DNA from: Ferruginibacter sp.
GTDB lineage: Bacteria > Bacteroidota > Bacteroidia > Chitinophagales > Chitinophagaceae
Direction of reading: 5' to 3'
NCBI GenBank assembly: GCA_019638525.1
Contig: JAHBTO010000005.1
Coordinates: forward strand, 62,001-126,000
DNA length: 64,000 bases
The notes under the pieces are model-generated. The model was given only the letters and a program-made list of their open reading frames with translations, did not search any database and was not told the DNA's origin. Numbering within the stretch: position 1 is the stretch's first letter; each line of letters begins with the position of its first letter. Shown one piece after another: positions 1 to 9,107 of this stretch. A program made the translations under genes and the position numbers.

Positions 1-218
1 AATATTTGCCAAAAAAAATTTCATTAATTGATTTTGTAAAGAATAAGAAACTCCACAGGCCAAATAAAAAAAATTATATTGAAATTATTTTAAGTCAATT
101 TAAATTATACCCTATTTTCATTAATACATTTCCAATTTTAAGATTTTTTACAAGATTACATCATCTTAATGTTACCCATTTGCTTAAAATACCCTTAATT
201 GGGTATGTACCTAAATAA
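1..218 (+). CDS. C-terminal end of an unidentified protein (partial)
   Basis: The reading frame is open from the left edge of the window to a TAA at 216-218, so this is probably the last ~70 codons of a gene that starts outside the window. A TTG at position 6 could be a start, but nothing supports it. The visible part is rich in Lys, Ile, Leu and Phe, with a hydrophobic stretch around PIFINTFPILRFF and a tail ending IGYVPK. I recognise no domain. It ends 31 bases before the WG-repeat gene on the same strand. It could also be a chance open frame in AT-rich DNA. Confidence 0.4.
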   Translation, partial: YLPKKISLIDFVKNKKLHRPNKKNYIEIILSQFKLYPIFINTFPILRFFTRLHHLNVTHLLKIPLIGYVPK

Positions 219-249
219 TAATTGAATTAAATTTCAAAAAAAAATAATT

Positions 250-2397
250 ATGAAATTTCTTTTTGTTTTGCTTTTTCTCCCAATTACTTTAATAGCTCAA
301 ATTAATCCTAAGTTCAAAGTAACGTCGAAAATATTTTACGAAAAAATAGAGTATAGCGGCAGTGGCTTGTTTGGATTTATACAAGACGGAAATGTAGGCT
401 ACATTGATAAAAATAAAAATGTTATTATACCATCTACACTTGGATTAAAGCCAGGAGCTTATAATTCTATACCAAAGTTTAATGAAGATTATGCAGTTTT
501 TAAAAAAGATTCAAAGTATGGTGTAGTTTACAGAACAGGTAAAGAAATAATTCCGTTTGAATATAAATCTCTCAATGTTTATACTGATCCTGCTTTATTT
601 GTAGTGGCCAGTAAAGAGGTGAACAACAAAGATCTATATGGAGTGATGAATATGCAAAAGAAAATAATCATTCCTTTTGAGTATGATTATATTACTTTTT
701 ATGGGAGTTATATCGTTGTTAAAAAGAACTATCGATATGGCATAAAATCTATAACCGGTAAAGATGTATTACCGGTAGAGTATGATCAGTTGATTGTTTA
801 TCCCGAAGATAAAGTGGCTAAAGCCCAAAAAGGCGATGACTATGGATTTATTGATTTGAATGGCAAATGGCTTTTTAAAAAATCAAAAGCAGTTTATGAC
901 TTATATAGTTTTAGCCATGGTATGATACTTTGTAAAGTGAATAATAAATATGGCTATTTAAATTTAAGCGGAGAGGAAGTAATTTCTACACAATATGATA
1001 AAGCCAATTCTTTCAATGAATACGGCCTTGCCAAAGTGGGAACATTTATTGGTAACTCAAGTTACAATACCCAATTTGGTTATATCAATAAACAAGGTAA
1101 AGTCATTATTCCCATTCAATATAAAACACTAGCTGATTTTAGAAACGGAGCAGCCTTTGTACAAGACCCCGTTACGAACAGGTATGGATATCTTGACACC
1201 AAAGGGAACTGGTTATTGAAGCCAATTTATATTTATACTAATTATTCTTTTGATGATTATGGAGGCGCATGGGTAAAAATGCCCGACAATAAATATCATT
1301 ACGTTGATAAAAGAGGAAAAGATTATGGTATATTGGTCAAAGATGGTTCTAGCTTTATAGATTTTTATACTGATTATGCAGTCATCAAAGAAACAGAAAC
1401 TCCTTTTTCAATGTTAGATGCAAAAGGAAATGAATTAAAAGTATTTGATGATTATAAAAACATTTTTTCTTTTGCCGATGGAATTGCAGGTTATCAATCA
1501 AAAGAGAATAATTTATATGGGTTTATAAATATAAAGGGTAAAAAAATTACTGAAGCAGAGTTTACAGGATTCAATGCATTTAATAATGGTATTGCCAGAG
1601 TTTCTAAAAATATTAATGGTAAATCAAAAAGTGGCTATATCGATACTACCGGTAAAGAAATTATACCTTTCAAATATGATAATGCCTCTATTTTTGATGA
1701 TGGTTGGGCTATTGTTACCAAGGATAGCATTTTTTATTTCATTGATAAAAATGGTAAAGAAAAACCTACTGTACGAAAGTATGACAAACTAACATCATTC
1801 AGATCCGGTTTTGCATTGGGAACTGTAGAAGACACCGGAAAATATAAGACATATTATTATATTGATAAGAACCTAAAGGAATCTATTACAATTAAAGCGT
1901 TACAAGCATACGGATTCCAGGAAAATATTGCTGTCATCAACAGGTCAGGTGTTTATGAACTGATGGATACAAACGGTAAAGTTTATAAAGAAATGACAGG
2001 CATCGAAAGCATAAAATTTTCAAAAGAAGGATTGATGGCAGTAAAGAAAGATAAAAAATGGGGTTACATGGATGCAGTAGGTAATCTTCTTATTCCTTAT
2101 ACATATGAAGACTGTGATCATTTTGAAGGAGAATATGCAAGAGTAAAATTAAATGATAAATGGGGTATCATTGACAAAAAAGGTAAAATGGTTATAGAAC
2201 CCCAATATGAAAATATTGAACCTGGAAACAGAGGCAACTTTATTTACTACAAGGATAAATATTTTGGAATTATCGACAAGAATGGCAATTTAGTAACCCA
2301 ACCAATTTACAATACTATAACACCATTATATAACGGTATTGCTATAAGCAAATTAAAATCTTCTTATGTTATTATACAATCACCATTAAAAAAATAA
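250..2397 (+). CDS. Secreted WG-repeat protein
   Basis: This 715-residue protein begins with a clear signal peptide (MKFLFVLLFLPITLIAQ). The rest is built of about a dozen repeats of the WG/KWG type. In each, an aromatic-Gly-(Tyr/Phe/Ile) step leads into D-x-x-G-(K/N), followed by a strand such as EVIIPFEYD. Clear copies include YGFIDLNGKW, FGYINKQGKVIIP, WGYMDAVGNLLIP, WGIIDKKGKMVIEPQYEN and FGIIDKNGNLVTQP. WG repeats are thought to form beta-propeller-like or stacked-strand surfaces used for binding. No catalytic domain is visible and no specific ligand can be assigned. The protein should be periplasmic or surface-exposed. No T9SS tail is seen at the C-terminus. It appears to be a single-gene unit. 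Confidence 0.85.
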   Translation: MKFLFVLLFLPITLIAQINPKFKVTSKIFYEKIEYSGSGLFGFIQDGNVGYIDKNKNVIIPSTLGLKPGAYNSIPKFNEDYAVFKKDSKYGVVYRTGKEIIPFEYKSLNVYTDPALFVVASKEVNNKDLYGVMNMQKKIIIPFEYDYITFYGSYIVVKKNYRYGIKSITGKDVLPVEYDQLIVYPEDKVAKAQKGDDYGFIDLNGKWLFKKSKAVYDLYSFSHGMILCKVNNKYGYLNLSGEEVISTQYDKANSFNEYGLAKVGTFIGNSSYNTQFGYINKQGKVIIPIQYKTLADFRNGAAFVQDPVTNRYGYLDTKGNWLLKPIYIYTNYSFDDYGGAWVKMPDNKYHYVDKRGKDYGILVKDGSSFIDFYTDYAVIKETETPFSMLDAKGNELKVFDDYKNIFSFADGIAGYQSKENNLYGFINIKGKKITEAEFTGFNAFNNGIARVSKNINGKSKSGYIDTTGKEIIPFKYDNASIFDDGWAIVTKDSIFYFIDKNGKEKPTVRKYDKLTSFRSGFALGTVEDTGKYKTYYYIDKNLKESITIKALQAYGFQENIAVINRSGVYELMDTNGKVYKEMTGIESIKFSKEGLMAVKKDKKWGYMDAVGNLLIPYTYEDCDHFEGEYARVKLNDKWGIIDKKGKMVIEPQYENIEPGNRGNFIYYKDKYFGIIDKNGNLVTQPIYNTITPLYNGIAISKLKSSYVIIQSPLKK

Positions 2398-2625
2398 AAT
2401 TTAAATCTTCATTAAATTTCACAAGCACCAAACCGGTTTTGTATGTTTTGGAATATTTCGTACTCTAAAAGGTAATCATATAATTTACCAACATTACAGT
2501 TCTTAACGCTGGAGTGTAAGTTGTAAAAAAAGTTACTTAATGAATACATCATTAAGTAAAGATTCTTTTATAAATGATAGAATATGAGCAATATCTTTAT
2601 TACTTTGGTTTATTAAATTATAAAA

Positions 2626-3486
2626 ATGAAAAAAATTTGTTTTCAATATTTATTATTACTGCTAATTAGTTTAACCTCTAACGCACAGCTAAAAACATCC
2701 CAAAGCAAACCGCTTATAATTGGGAATATCGACCAATTCTATTCAAATATTTTAGCCGAAAACAGGGTACTGAACATTTATTTACCCGAAGGCTATAAAA
2801 ACACTGACAGCACCAGGTACCCGGTTATATATATATTAGATGGATCAATTGATGAAGATTTTTTTCATATTGCCGGTATTGTACAATACAATAATTTTTC
2901 CTGGATAAACAGGGTGCCAAAATCAATTGTAGTGGGTATAGCAAATGTGGACCGACGCAGAGATTTTACCGGGCCCAGTAATTTCGCAATTGACAAACAA
3001 CTTGCTCCAACAGGGGGCGGCTCTGCAAAATTTATTAGTTTTATTGATCGGGAACTACAGCCCTACATCAATAAAAAATATAAAACAAATAATCAAAATA
3101 CCATCATTGGCCAATCATTTGCCGGTTTATTAGCTACAGAAATATTATTTACAAAACCAACTCTTTTTAATAAATATATTATTGTAAGCCCAAGTCTTTG
3201 GTGGAACGACGGTGCTCTTTTAAAAACAAACCCCGAAATTCTTTCAGCAAATTTCAACACACCTACTTCTATTTATATTGGTGTTGGCAAAGAAGGATTA
3301 AGCCCCGGATGGGATAACCATGTAATGGAAGTGGATGCCAATTTACTGGCTGAAAAAATAAAAGAAAGTAAAAGCAAATCGGTGAAAGTTTATTTTGATT
3401 ACCTGCCATTAGAAAACCATGCTACTGTAACACACCCTGCAGTGTTTAACGCATTCAGGTTATTATATCCGCCAACTGAAGAATGA
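2626..3486 (+). CDS. Secreted alpha/beta-hydrolase, esterase (PF00756-like)
   Basis: This 286-residue protein has an N-terminal signal peptide ending near SNAQ (residue 21). The fold pattern is that of the putative esterase family that includes ferric-siderophore esterases (Fes/IroE/BesA) and related carboxylesterases. The first strand and oxyanion region read YPVIYILDGS (about residues 64-73). The nucleophile elbow is IIGQSFAG, giving Ser164, and a C-terminal ENHATVTHP supplies His265 as the catalytic base. The elbow has Ala where the family usually has a second Gly. It acts in the periplasm on an ester that cannot be deduced. There is no siderophore cluster beside it, so a role in iron release is only one possibility. 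Confidence 0.8.
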   Translation: MKKICFQYLLLLLISLTSNAQLKTSQSKPLIIGNIDQFYSNILAENRVLNIYLPEGYKNTDSTRYPVIYILDGSIDEDFFHIAGIVQYNNFSWINRVPKSIVVGIANVDRRRDFTGPSNFAIDKQLAPTGGGSAKFISFIDRELQPYINKKYKTNNQNTIIGQSFAGLLATEILFTKPTLFNKYIIVSPSLWWNDGALLKTNPEILSANFNTPTSIYIGVGKEGLSPGWDNHVMEVDANLLAEKIKESKSKSVKVYFDYLPLENHATVTHPAVFNAFRLLYPPTEE

Positions 3487-3614
3487 TCACGAAGAATATT
3501 TTTTAGTTAATACTTGGCTTTATATAGTAAACTAAAATTACCAATACTATTTCCTTATAAACAGGCACACAATAAATTAAAATTCTATTGGCATCTCTTT
3601 CTTATTTTTACCGC

Positions 3615-4088
3615 ATGAAATTGCAGTTATGCAGTATCGGCAAATCTCATGAGCCTTATGTAAAAGAAGGCATAGAAATTTTTACCAAAAGAATTGGCAA
3701 CTACTATCCTGTTGAATGGGTGATTTTGCCAACACCTAAAAATGCCGGCAACATGAGCGAAACGGAACTGAAGAAAAAAGAAGGAGAATTGGTAACCGGC
3801 TTTTTACAGAAAGACGATTACCTGGTATTATTAGATGAACAAGGTAGGCAGTTAAGCAGCCCCGAACTGGCAAATTTTATTCAGCTAAGGGCCAATGAAA
3901 GCGCTAAAACAATTGTATTTTTAATTGGCGGCGCTTTTGGTGTTAGCGATGAAGTGAAGAAAAGGGCCAACTATCAATGGAGTTTATCAAAACTTGTTTT
4001 TCCGCACCAGTTAGTGCGGCTGATGTTAGCCGAACAGTTGTACAGGGCCTGCACAATTATCAGGAATGAAAAATACCATCATAGTTAA
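3615..4088 (+). CDS. rlmH: 23S rRNA (pseudouridine-1915-N3)-methyltransferase RlmH
   Basis: This is a 157-residue SPOUT-class methyltransferase that methylates N3 of pseudouridine 1915 in helix 69 of 23S rRNA, using SAM, on the assembled 70S ribosome. The trefoil-knot motif FLIGGAFGVSDEV and the C-terminal signature around HQLVRLMLAEQLYRA, ending in YHH, are the RlmH hallmarks. Length matches the usual 155-159 residues. I chose the ATG at 3615, which begins MKLQLCSIGK as in the family. An upstream TTG in frame at 3588 would add nine residues with no family counterpart. It lies 36 bases before the rhomboid gene on the same strand. Confidence 0.95.
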   Translation: MKLQLCSIGKSHEPYVKEGIEIFTKRIGNYYPVEWVILPTPKNAGNMSETELKKKEGELVTGFLQKDDYLVLLDEQGRQLSSPELANFIQLRANESAKTIVFLIGGAFGVSDEVKKRANYQWSLSKLVFPHQLVRLMLAEQLYRACTIIRNEKYHHS

Positions 4089-4124
4089 TTGCTTTAAACC
4101 ATCTACAAAATTTAAACAATAAAT

Positions 4125-4778
4125 ATGAATTTCCAGGATTACCCGGTTACCATCGGTTTAATTATTGCTAATGTTATTTTTTCTTTAATTGGATTTTCAA
4201 ACAGGGATATGGTTGATAAAACCATCATGTGGCCCTACCGTGTAGCCCGTGAAAACCAGTATATCCGTTTTATCACTTCGGGGTTTTTACATGCCGATTA
4301 CATGCACCTTATATTCAACATGTTTACGCTTTTCTTTTTTGGCCGTAACCTCGAAATCTATTTCAGCATCTATGGCCTGGGCGGCATGTTTTCGTACCTG
4401 GCACTATATTTTCTGGCGCTCATCATTTCTGATATTCCAAGTTACATTAAACATAAAGATGATTACCACTACCGGTCGCTTGGCGCTTCGGGTGCGGTGT
4501 CGGCGGTGGTTTTTGCCACCATTATCTTCAGCCCCTGGAGCAGCATTTACATTTACGGTGCATTAAAAATTTCTGCCACAGTGTATGCAGTACTGTATAT
4601 CCTGTATTGTGTATATATGGGTAAAAAAGGCGGCGATAATATAAACCACGATGCCCACCTTTGGGGCTCGGTGTTTGGCCTTGTATTTACACTTGCCTTA
4701 ATAGCATTCATGCAGCCCGATTTGTTTACTGGCATCATCGAGCAGTTGAAACACCCAAGTATTTTAGGAAACGGCTAA
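4125..4778 (+). CDS. Rhomboid-family intramembrane serine protease
   Basis: This 217-residue polytopic inner-membrane protein has about six transmembrane segments. The catalytic dyad is visible. GASGA gives Ser122 in the fourth core helix, and AHLWGSVFG gives His178 in the last core helix. The conserved FLHADYMHLIFNM stretch (about residues 50-62) carries the His and Asn of the oxyanion region. Rhomboids cleave transmembrane helices of client proteins within the bilayer; the client here is unknown. It ends convergently with tilS, and the two coding regions overlap by 15 bases at 4764-4778. Confidence 0.92.
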   Translation: MNFQDYPVTIGLIIANVIFSLIGFSNRDMVDKTIMWPYRVARENQYIRFITSGFLHADYMHLIFNMFTLFFFGRNLEIYFSIYGLGGMFSYLALYFLALIISDIPSYIKHKDDYHYRSLGASGAVSAVVFATIIFSPWSSIYIYGALKISATVYAVLYILYCVYMGKKGGDNINHDAHLWGSVFGLVFTLALIAFMQPDLFTGIIEQLKHPSILGNG

Positions 4779-6143
4779 GGTTACCTGTAAAATTTTTTTT
4801 GTATTGCTTTTCACTTTAAAACGGTTATCTATACGCATACCTACCACCCAAATAATTTTTTTATCCATCTCCAATACCCAGGTATTTTCTTTTTGTGTGA
4901 TTGATAATTTTTGATCAATAAAAAAACGGCTTAGTTTCTTTTTCCTGTTCATGCCAAGCGGATAAAAATAATCGCCTGCCTTCCATTTACGCAAAAGCAA
5001 AGGAAATTTTATTTCACCGGCATCTAGTTGCGCTATATAATTAGCTGTTTGTATATGCCCCGAAAATTTATCAGAAGTAATTATATCAAAACTAATTGTA
5101 CCGGGTTGAAACTTTATTTTTTTACTTGTTTTTTCAACCAAAATATTAATTGCTTCAGTACTTTTGTTGGGCGAAATGATAAGCCAGTTGCGGTTTTTAA
5201 TGATACGGTGCGATGCAGAGGGTATATATTTTCCAGATTCGCTGGTAAGCAAACCAATTACTTCACCGGTTTGATGTGCAGTAAACCCAAAATCTTTAAT
5301 TATTTCAAACACGATGGATTTTAAAGGTTTTGCCTTTAGTAGTTTCAGTACCGGGATATGCACTTCGTTTCCTTTGTTTTCCATCAGCCCTTTTTTTTGT
5401 TGGTTGATAAACTGCAGGTAGGCAACTTCTATTTCGCTGAACCGTTCTATATTATCAAGCAGGTTTTCTTCCACCTGTGGAAAAACTTTCTGTAATCCCG
5501 GGATTAACTCGTTACGAAAATAATTACGGGCATATTTATTAGATGCATTGGAAGAGTCTTCAACAAATGGCAGTTGGTTTTCGTTTGCAAATGCCAGCAG
5601 GGTTTCTTTTTTTGCAAACAGCAATGGCCGGCAAATATTTTTTTGTTTTGGCAAGATGCCATGCAGGCCGCTAATGCCGGTACCTTTAAAAAAATTCAAG
5701 AGCAGAGTTTCAATATTATCGTTTGCATGATGTGCAGTAAGCAACCATACAACAGTTGCAGGTTGTTTACCGGTTTTAGAAACAAAATTGTTTTTTACAT
5801 CATTCAAAATTTCATCAAACCAAGCATAACGCAACTCTCTAGCGGCCACCTGAATGCTGCATTTATTATCAGCTGCATATTTCTCAGTATCAAATTTTTT
5901 TACAAATACTTCTACCGCATATTTTTTGCCAAGCTCTCTTACAAAATTTTCGTCTCTCTCGCTTTCTGCAGCTCTTAATTGAAAATTACAATGAGCAATA
6001 AAAAAATCAAAACCTGCCCGCCTGCATAATTCACACAACACAACCGAATCCACCCCGCCGCTTACCGCAAGCAGCAATTTATCTTTTGTATTAAAAAGAT
6101 TTTGCTGTTTTATATATTGTTCAAATTCCTTTAACAGGTTCAT
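4764..6143 (-). CDS. tilS: tRNA(Ile)-lysidine synthase TilS
   Basis: This 459-residue enzyme attaches lysine to C34 of tRNA-Ile(CAU), so that the anticodon reads AUA instead of AUG. It is essential in most bacteria. The ATP-pyrophosphatase P-loop SGGVDS lies at residues 28-33. The LTAHHANDNIETLLLNFFKGTG stretch that follows is the usual N-type ATP-binding core (quoted only to its key residues: His-His, Asp, Glu-Thr). The C-terminal part has a TilS_C-like segment (LLLRKWKAGDYFYPLGM) involved in tRNA recognition. Length is normal for Bacteroidota. It starts at an ATG and is followed downstream by the convergent rhomboid gene. Confidence 0.95.
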   Translation of the reverse strand: MNLLKEFEQYIKQQNLFNTKDKLLLAVSGGVDSVVLCELCRRAGFDFFIAHCNFQLRAAESERDENFVRELGKKYAVEVFVKKFDTEKYAADNKCSIQVAARELRYAWFDEILNDVKNNFVSKTGKQPATVVWLLTAHHANDNIETLLLNFFKGTGISGLHGILPKQKNICRPLLFAKKETLLAFANENQLPFVEDSSNASNKYARNYFRNELIPGLQKVFPQVEENLLDNIERFSEIEVAYLQFINQQKKGLMENKGNEVHIPVLKLLKAKPLKSIVFEIIKDFGFTAHQTGEVIGLLTSESGKYIPSASHRIIKNRNWLIISPNKSTEAINILVEKTSKKIKFQPGTISFDIITSDKFSGHIQTANYIAQLDAGEIKFPLLLRKWKAGDYFYPLGMNRKKKLSRFFIDQKLSITQKENTWVLEMDKKIIWVVGMRIDNRFKVKSNTKKILQVTLAVS

Positions 6144-6215
6144 TGTAAAAAATACAAAATGTTCAATTTCGTTTTACTTAATAATTATTCTACTAACTAT
6201 TTTTCATTTAAAGGA

Positions 6216-6527
6216 TTATTCTTCTACATCTTCCAGTGCCATCATCAATTCGTTATAAGAATGGTTGTCATTAACCGCTTTTGCTTCCATCATTCCTTTT
6301 TTATATACTTCAATTGCTTTATCAATTTCGCCTGCACGTTCCAAAAGTTTTGCCAGGTGATAATACGACCCTACATAAGCAGGTTCACGCTGTAATATTT
6401 TTGTAAATAATAAACGGGCTTCTGTGTCATTGCCAATTTTTATGTATTCCAGTGCCAGCGCATGTTGCAGAAAACTATCTTCGCCAGATTTTTTCAAAAG
6501 TTCCTGCAATTTTTCAATCCTGCTCAT
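6216..6527 (-). CDS. Small tetratricopeptide-repeat protein
   Basis: This 103-residue acidic protein has no signal peptide and is therefore probably cytoplasmic. It contains two to two-and-a-half TPR units. One is around FLQHALALEYIKIGNDTEARLLFTKIL, shown by Ala-Leu-Glu-Tyr and the paired small residues. Another is YYHLAKLLERAGEIDKAIEVYKKG. TPRs are helical protein-binding scaffolds, and no enzyme activity is expected. It lies upstream of tilS on the same strand with a 72-base gap and is divergent from etfB, sharing a ~105-base intergenic region. Its partner is unknown. Confidence 0.8.
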   Translation of the reverse strand: MSRIEKLQELLKKSGEDSFLQHALALEYIKIGNDTEARLLFTKILQREPAYVGSYYHLAKLLERAGEIDKAIEVYKKGMMEAKAVNDNHSYNELMMALEDVEE

Positions 6528-6576
6528 GCTGTAATAATTATTTGTTTTTTTTATCTAAAAATAACCGTTCTTCGCT

Positions 6577-6584
6577 TATCTTTG
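6577..6584 (+). promoter_or_regulatory. Candidate -7 element of the etfBA promoter
   Basis: TATCTTTG fits the Bacteroidota primary-sigma -7 consensus TAnnTTTG, 48 bases before the etfB ATG. I find no TTTG at the expected -33 distance. A short inverted repeat TGCAA-TAG-TTGCA follows at 6583-6595 and could be a regulator site at the start of transcription. Confidence 0.4.
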
Positions 6585-6632
6585 CAATAGTTGCATAAAC
6601 AACTTATTTCAGGAATTTAAAAATAAACATAC

Positions 6633-7376
6633 ATGAAGATTTTAGTTTGTATCAGTAAAACACCTGATACCACGGCAAAAATAGCTTTCGCCGATAATAA
6701 TACGAAATTCGCTGCAGATGGAGTACAGTGGATTATTAATCCTTACGATGAATGGTATGCTCTTGTAAGGGCCATTGAACTAAAAGAAGCCGACCCTTCA
6801 ACCGTTATTCATCTTGTAACAGTTGGTGGCGCCGATTGCGATCCCATCATCCGCAAAGCGCTTGCACTTGGTGGCGATGAAGCCATACGTGTAAATGCCG
6901 ATAGCCATGATAGTTTTTATATTGCTTTGCAGATTGCTGATATTGCAAAAAAAGGCAGTTACGATTTAGTTTTTACTGGCAAGGAAACCATTGACTACAA
7001 TGGATCTTCAGTAGGCGGTATGGTAGCAGAATTATTGGAGATGCCTTATGTTTCGCTGGCCACTAAATTTACTTTAATTGGTTCCGAAGCAGAAATTGTA
7101 CGTGAAATAGAAGGCGGCGAAGAAACAGATAAAGTTGCATTGCCGCTTGTAGTAAGTTGCCAGAAAGGTATGGCCGAGCAACGCATACCTAATATGAAAG
7201 GTATTATGGGTGCAAGAAGCAAACCGCTAAACGTGGTTGAACCGGTTGCGGCCGATACATTAACAAGCATTGCATCTTTTGATTTGCCGCCAGCAAAAGC
7301 AAGTGTAAAACTGGTATCGCCCGATACACCCGAAGAATTGGTAAGGTTATTACACGAAGAAGCAAAAGTTATTTAA
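6633..7376 (+). CDS. etfB: Electron transfer flavoprotein beta subunit
   Basis: This is a 247-residue ETF beta subunit. With EtfA it carries electrons from acyl-CoA dehydrogenases and similar flavoenzymes to the respiratory chain (via ETF-quinone oxidoreductase). The N-terminus MKILVCISKTPDT is the family opening. VFTGKETIDYNGSSVGGMVAELL (key residues Gly-Lys-Glu, Asp, Gly-Gly) and QRIPNMKGIMGARSKP are conserved ETF-beta segments near the nucleotide-binding face. It is separated from etfA by 21 bases and is surely co-transcribed with it. Its presence fits fatty-acid or branched-chain amino-acid oxidation; the fused E1 at 51 kb would be compatible with the latter. Confidence 0.95.
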   Translation: MKILVCISKTPDTTAKIAFADNNTKFAADGVQWIINPYDEWYALVRAIELKEADPSTVIHLVTVGGADCDPIIRKALALGGDEAIRVNADSHDSFYIALQIADIAKKGSYDLVFTGKETIDYNGSSVGGMVAELLEMPYVSLATKFTLIGSEAEIVREIEGGEETDKVALPLVVSCQKGMAEQRIPNMKGIMGARSKPLNVVEPVAADTLTSIASFDLPPAKASVKLVSPDTPEELVRLLHEEAKVI

Positions 7377-7397
7377 TTACATCTTATAAACTTATTT

Positions 7398-8360
7398 ATG
7401 TCAGTATTAATATTTTTAGATCAATCAGAAGGACAAATAAAAAAATCTTCATTAGAAGCTGCTTCTTATGGCGCAAAAGTTGCACAACAATTAGGCACAA
7501 GCGCCCAAGCTATTGTTTTAGGCAATATTACCGACGACCTTGCAACTATAGGCAACTACGGAATTGGTAAAGTGCATACCATAAACAATGATGCACTTAA
7601 TAATATGGATGCACAGGTTTATGCAAAGCTCATTGCAGAAGTTGCAACAAGCATTGGTGCCAAAGTAATCATCTTCTCAAATAATTTTAATGGAAAAGCA
7701 ATTGCACCACGCCTGAGTGTACGATTAAAAGCCGGGCTTGTATCTGGCGCTGTGGCATTGCCCGATACTACTAATGGTTTTACTGTAAAGAAAAATGTTT
7801 TTAGCGGTAAGGCTTTTGCTAATGTAACCATCAACACCGATATTAAAATCATTGCCTTAAACCCTAACTCATTCAGCATAACCACTACCGACGCTAAAGC
7901 CGAAGTGTTGCCATTTGCAACAACAGCAGATGCCTCAAAAGTGCAGGTGATAAGTACTGATAAAGTGGTTGGCGAAATTCCATTAAGTGAAGCAGAAATT
8001 GTTGTGAGTGGTGGCCGTGGATTAAAAGGCCCCGAAAACTGGGCGATGGTTACCGACCTTGCAAAACTGCTGGGTGCTGCAACTGCCTGCAGCCGCCCAG
8101 TTGCAGACAGCGACTGGAGGCCGCATCATGAGCATGTTGGACAAACCGGCCTTGCTATTGCACCCAACCTTTACTTTGCAATTGGTATTTCGGGAGCCAT
8201 ACAACACCTTGCCGGCGTTAACCGCAGTAAAGTAATTGTTGTTATCAACAAAGACCCCGAAGCGCCTTTCTTTAAAGCAGCCGATTATGGTATTGTTGGC
8301 GATGCGTTTGAAGTAATGCCAAAGATTATTGATGCAGTAAAAAAATTAAAAGGGGTTTAA
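7398..8360 (+). CDS. etfA: Electron transfer flavoprotein alpha subunit
   Basis: This 320-residue subunit holds the FAD of the ETF heterodimer. The C-terminal FAD-binding domain is unmistakable: SGGRGLKGPENW, then GQTGLAIAPNLYFAIGISG and IQHLAGV, with VVINKDPEAPFFKAADYGIVGD near the end (key residues Asn-Lys-Asp and Ala-Asp-Tyr-Gly). The N-terminal domain is the usual alpha/beta fold of ETF alpha. It is the second gene of the etfBA operon. A hairpin at 8391-8421 probably ends the transcript. Confidence 0.95.
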   Translation: MSVLIFLDQSEGQIKKSSLEAASYGAKVAQQLGTSAQAIVLGNITDDLATIGNYGIGKVHTINNDALNNMDAQVYAKLIAEVATSIGAKVIIFSNNFNGKAIAPRLSVRLKAGLVSGAVALPDTTNGFTVKKNVFSGKAFANVTINTDIKIIALNPNSFSITTTDAKAEVLPFATTADASKVQVISTDKVVGEIPLSEAEIVVSGGRGLKGPENWAMVTDLAKLLGAATACSRPVADSDWRPHHEHVGQTGLAIAPNLYFAIGISGAIQHLAGVNRSKVIVVINKDPEAPFFKAADYGIVGDAFEVMPKIIDAVKKLKGV

Positions 8361-8390
8361 TAAATCTATAAAATAACCTATTTTACATTT

Positions 8391-8422
8391 AAAGCCTTTC
8401 AACTTAATTTTGAAAGGCTTTT
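8391..8422 (+). terminator. Hairpin terminator after etfA
   Basis: The 12-bp perfect stem AAAGCCTTTCAA / TTGAAAGGCTTT with a 7-base loop is followed by a short T run. It lies 30 bases after the etfA stop codon and before the next gene's leader. Confidence 0.75.
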
Positions 8423-8477
8423 CGTTTATATTTGCTATTTAACAACAGGATAAATTTTGTAACAGAAGGTTTGTGGT

Positions 8478-9062
8478 ATGAAAAAGATAGAATTGGAAAT
8501 AGTTGCTTTATCGCATAGCATTACGCAAACGCATTCGTATGCAGTGGTGCTGGGAGAAATAAATGGTTTACGCCGTTTACCCATTGTTATTGGTGGTTTT
8601 GAGGCACAAGCTATAGCTGTGGCATTAGAACGTATGAGCCCCAGCCGCCCTTTAACACACGACCTGATGAAGAATTTTATGATGGCATTTAATGTAGAGC
8701 TTCACGAAGTGGTGATAAACGATTTACAGGAAGGTATTTTTTATAGCAAACTGGTTTGCAGTTCTGCAAATGATACGGTAGACATAGATTCCCGCACTTC
8801 TGATGCTTTGGCTTTGGCTGTAAGATTTGGCTGCCCTATTTATACTTATGATACTATTTTAGACCAGGCTGGCATTTTGATGGAAGATGATGGCAAACCA
8901 AAACCGGCAGCGGCTGTAACTTCCGAACAAGGCAGTGGCGATAATTTAAAAACCTTATCGCTTGAAGAACTGGAAGGGTTATTGGCAGAAGTTTTAGAAC
9001 ACGAAGACTATATACGTGCCATTGCCATCAGGGATGAAATAAAAAGGCGCAGCAATAAATAA
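8478..9062 (+). CDS. Bifunctional nuclease family protein (DUF151) with UVR motif
   Basis: This 194-residue protein has two parts. Residues ~1-130 are a DUF151/BFN domain (EIVALSHSITQTHSYAVVLGE..., LPIVIGGFEAQAIAVALE, SRTSDALALAVRFGCPIY). Relatives of this domain were described as having DNase/RNase activity. After a short linker, residues ~158-194 form a UvrB/UvrC-type UVR helix pair (LSLEELEGLLAEVLEHEDYIRAIAIRDEIKRR; key pattern Leu-x2-Leu and Ala-x2-Ile-Arg-Asp-Glu-Ile). This domain pair is common in Bacteroidota. The cellular substrate is unknown. It is 45 bases upstream of ispE and is likely co-transcribed with it. Confidence 0.88.
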   Translation: MKKIELEIVALSHSITQTHSYAVVLGEINGLRRLPIVIGGFEAQAIAVALERMSPSRPLTHDLMKNFMMAFNVELHEVVINDLQEGIFYSKLVCSSANDTVDIDSRTSDALALAVRFGCPIYTYDTILDQAGILMEDDGKPKPAAAVTSEQGSGDNLKTLSLEELEGLLAEVLEHEDYIRAIAIRDEIKRRSNK

Positions 9063-9107
9063 TCATTCGGAATATATTTTTTCTTCAATGGCATAATATA
9101 TTTAGCC

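Noticed and set aside
5574..5978. A 134-codon frame on the plus strand opposite tilS
   Set aside because: It is antisense to a certain tilS gene, has low-complexity Phe/Tyr-rich content and no start signal; it is a shadow of the minus-strand coding.
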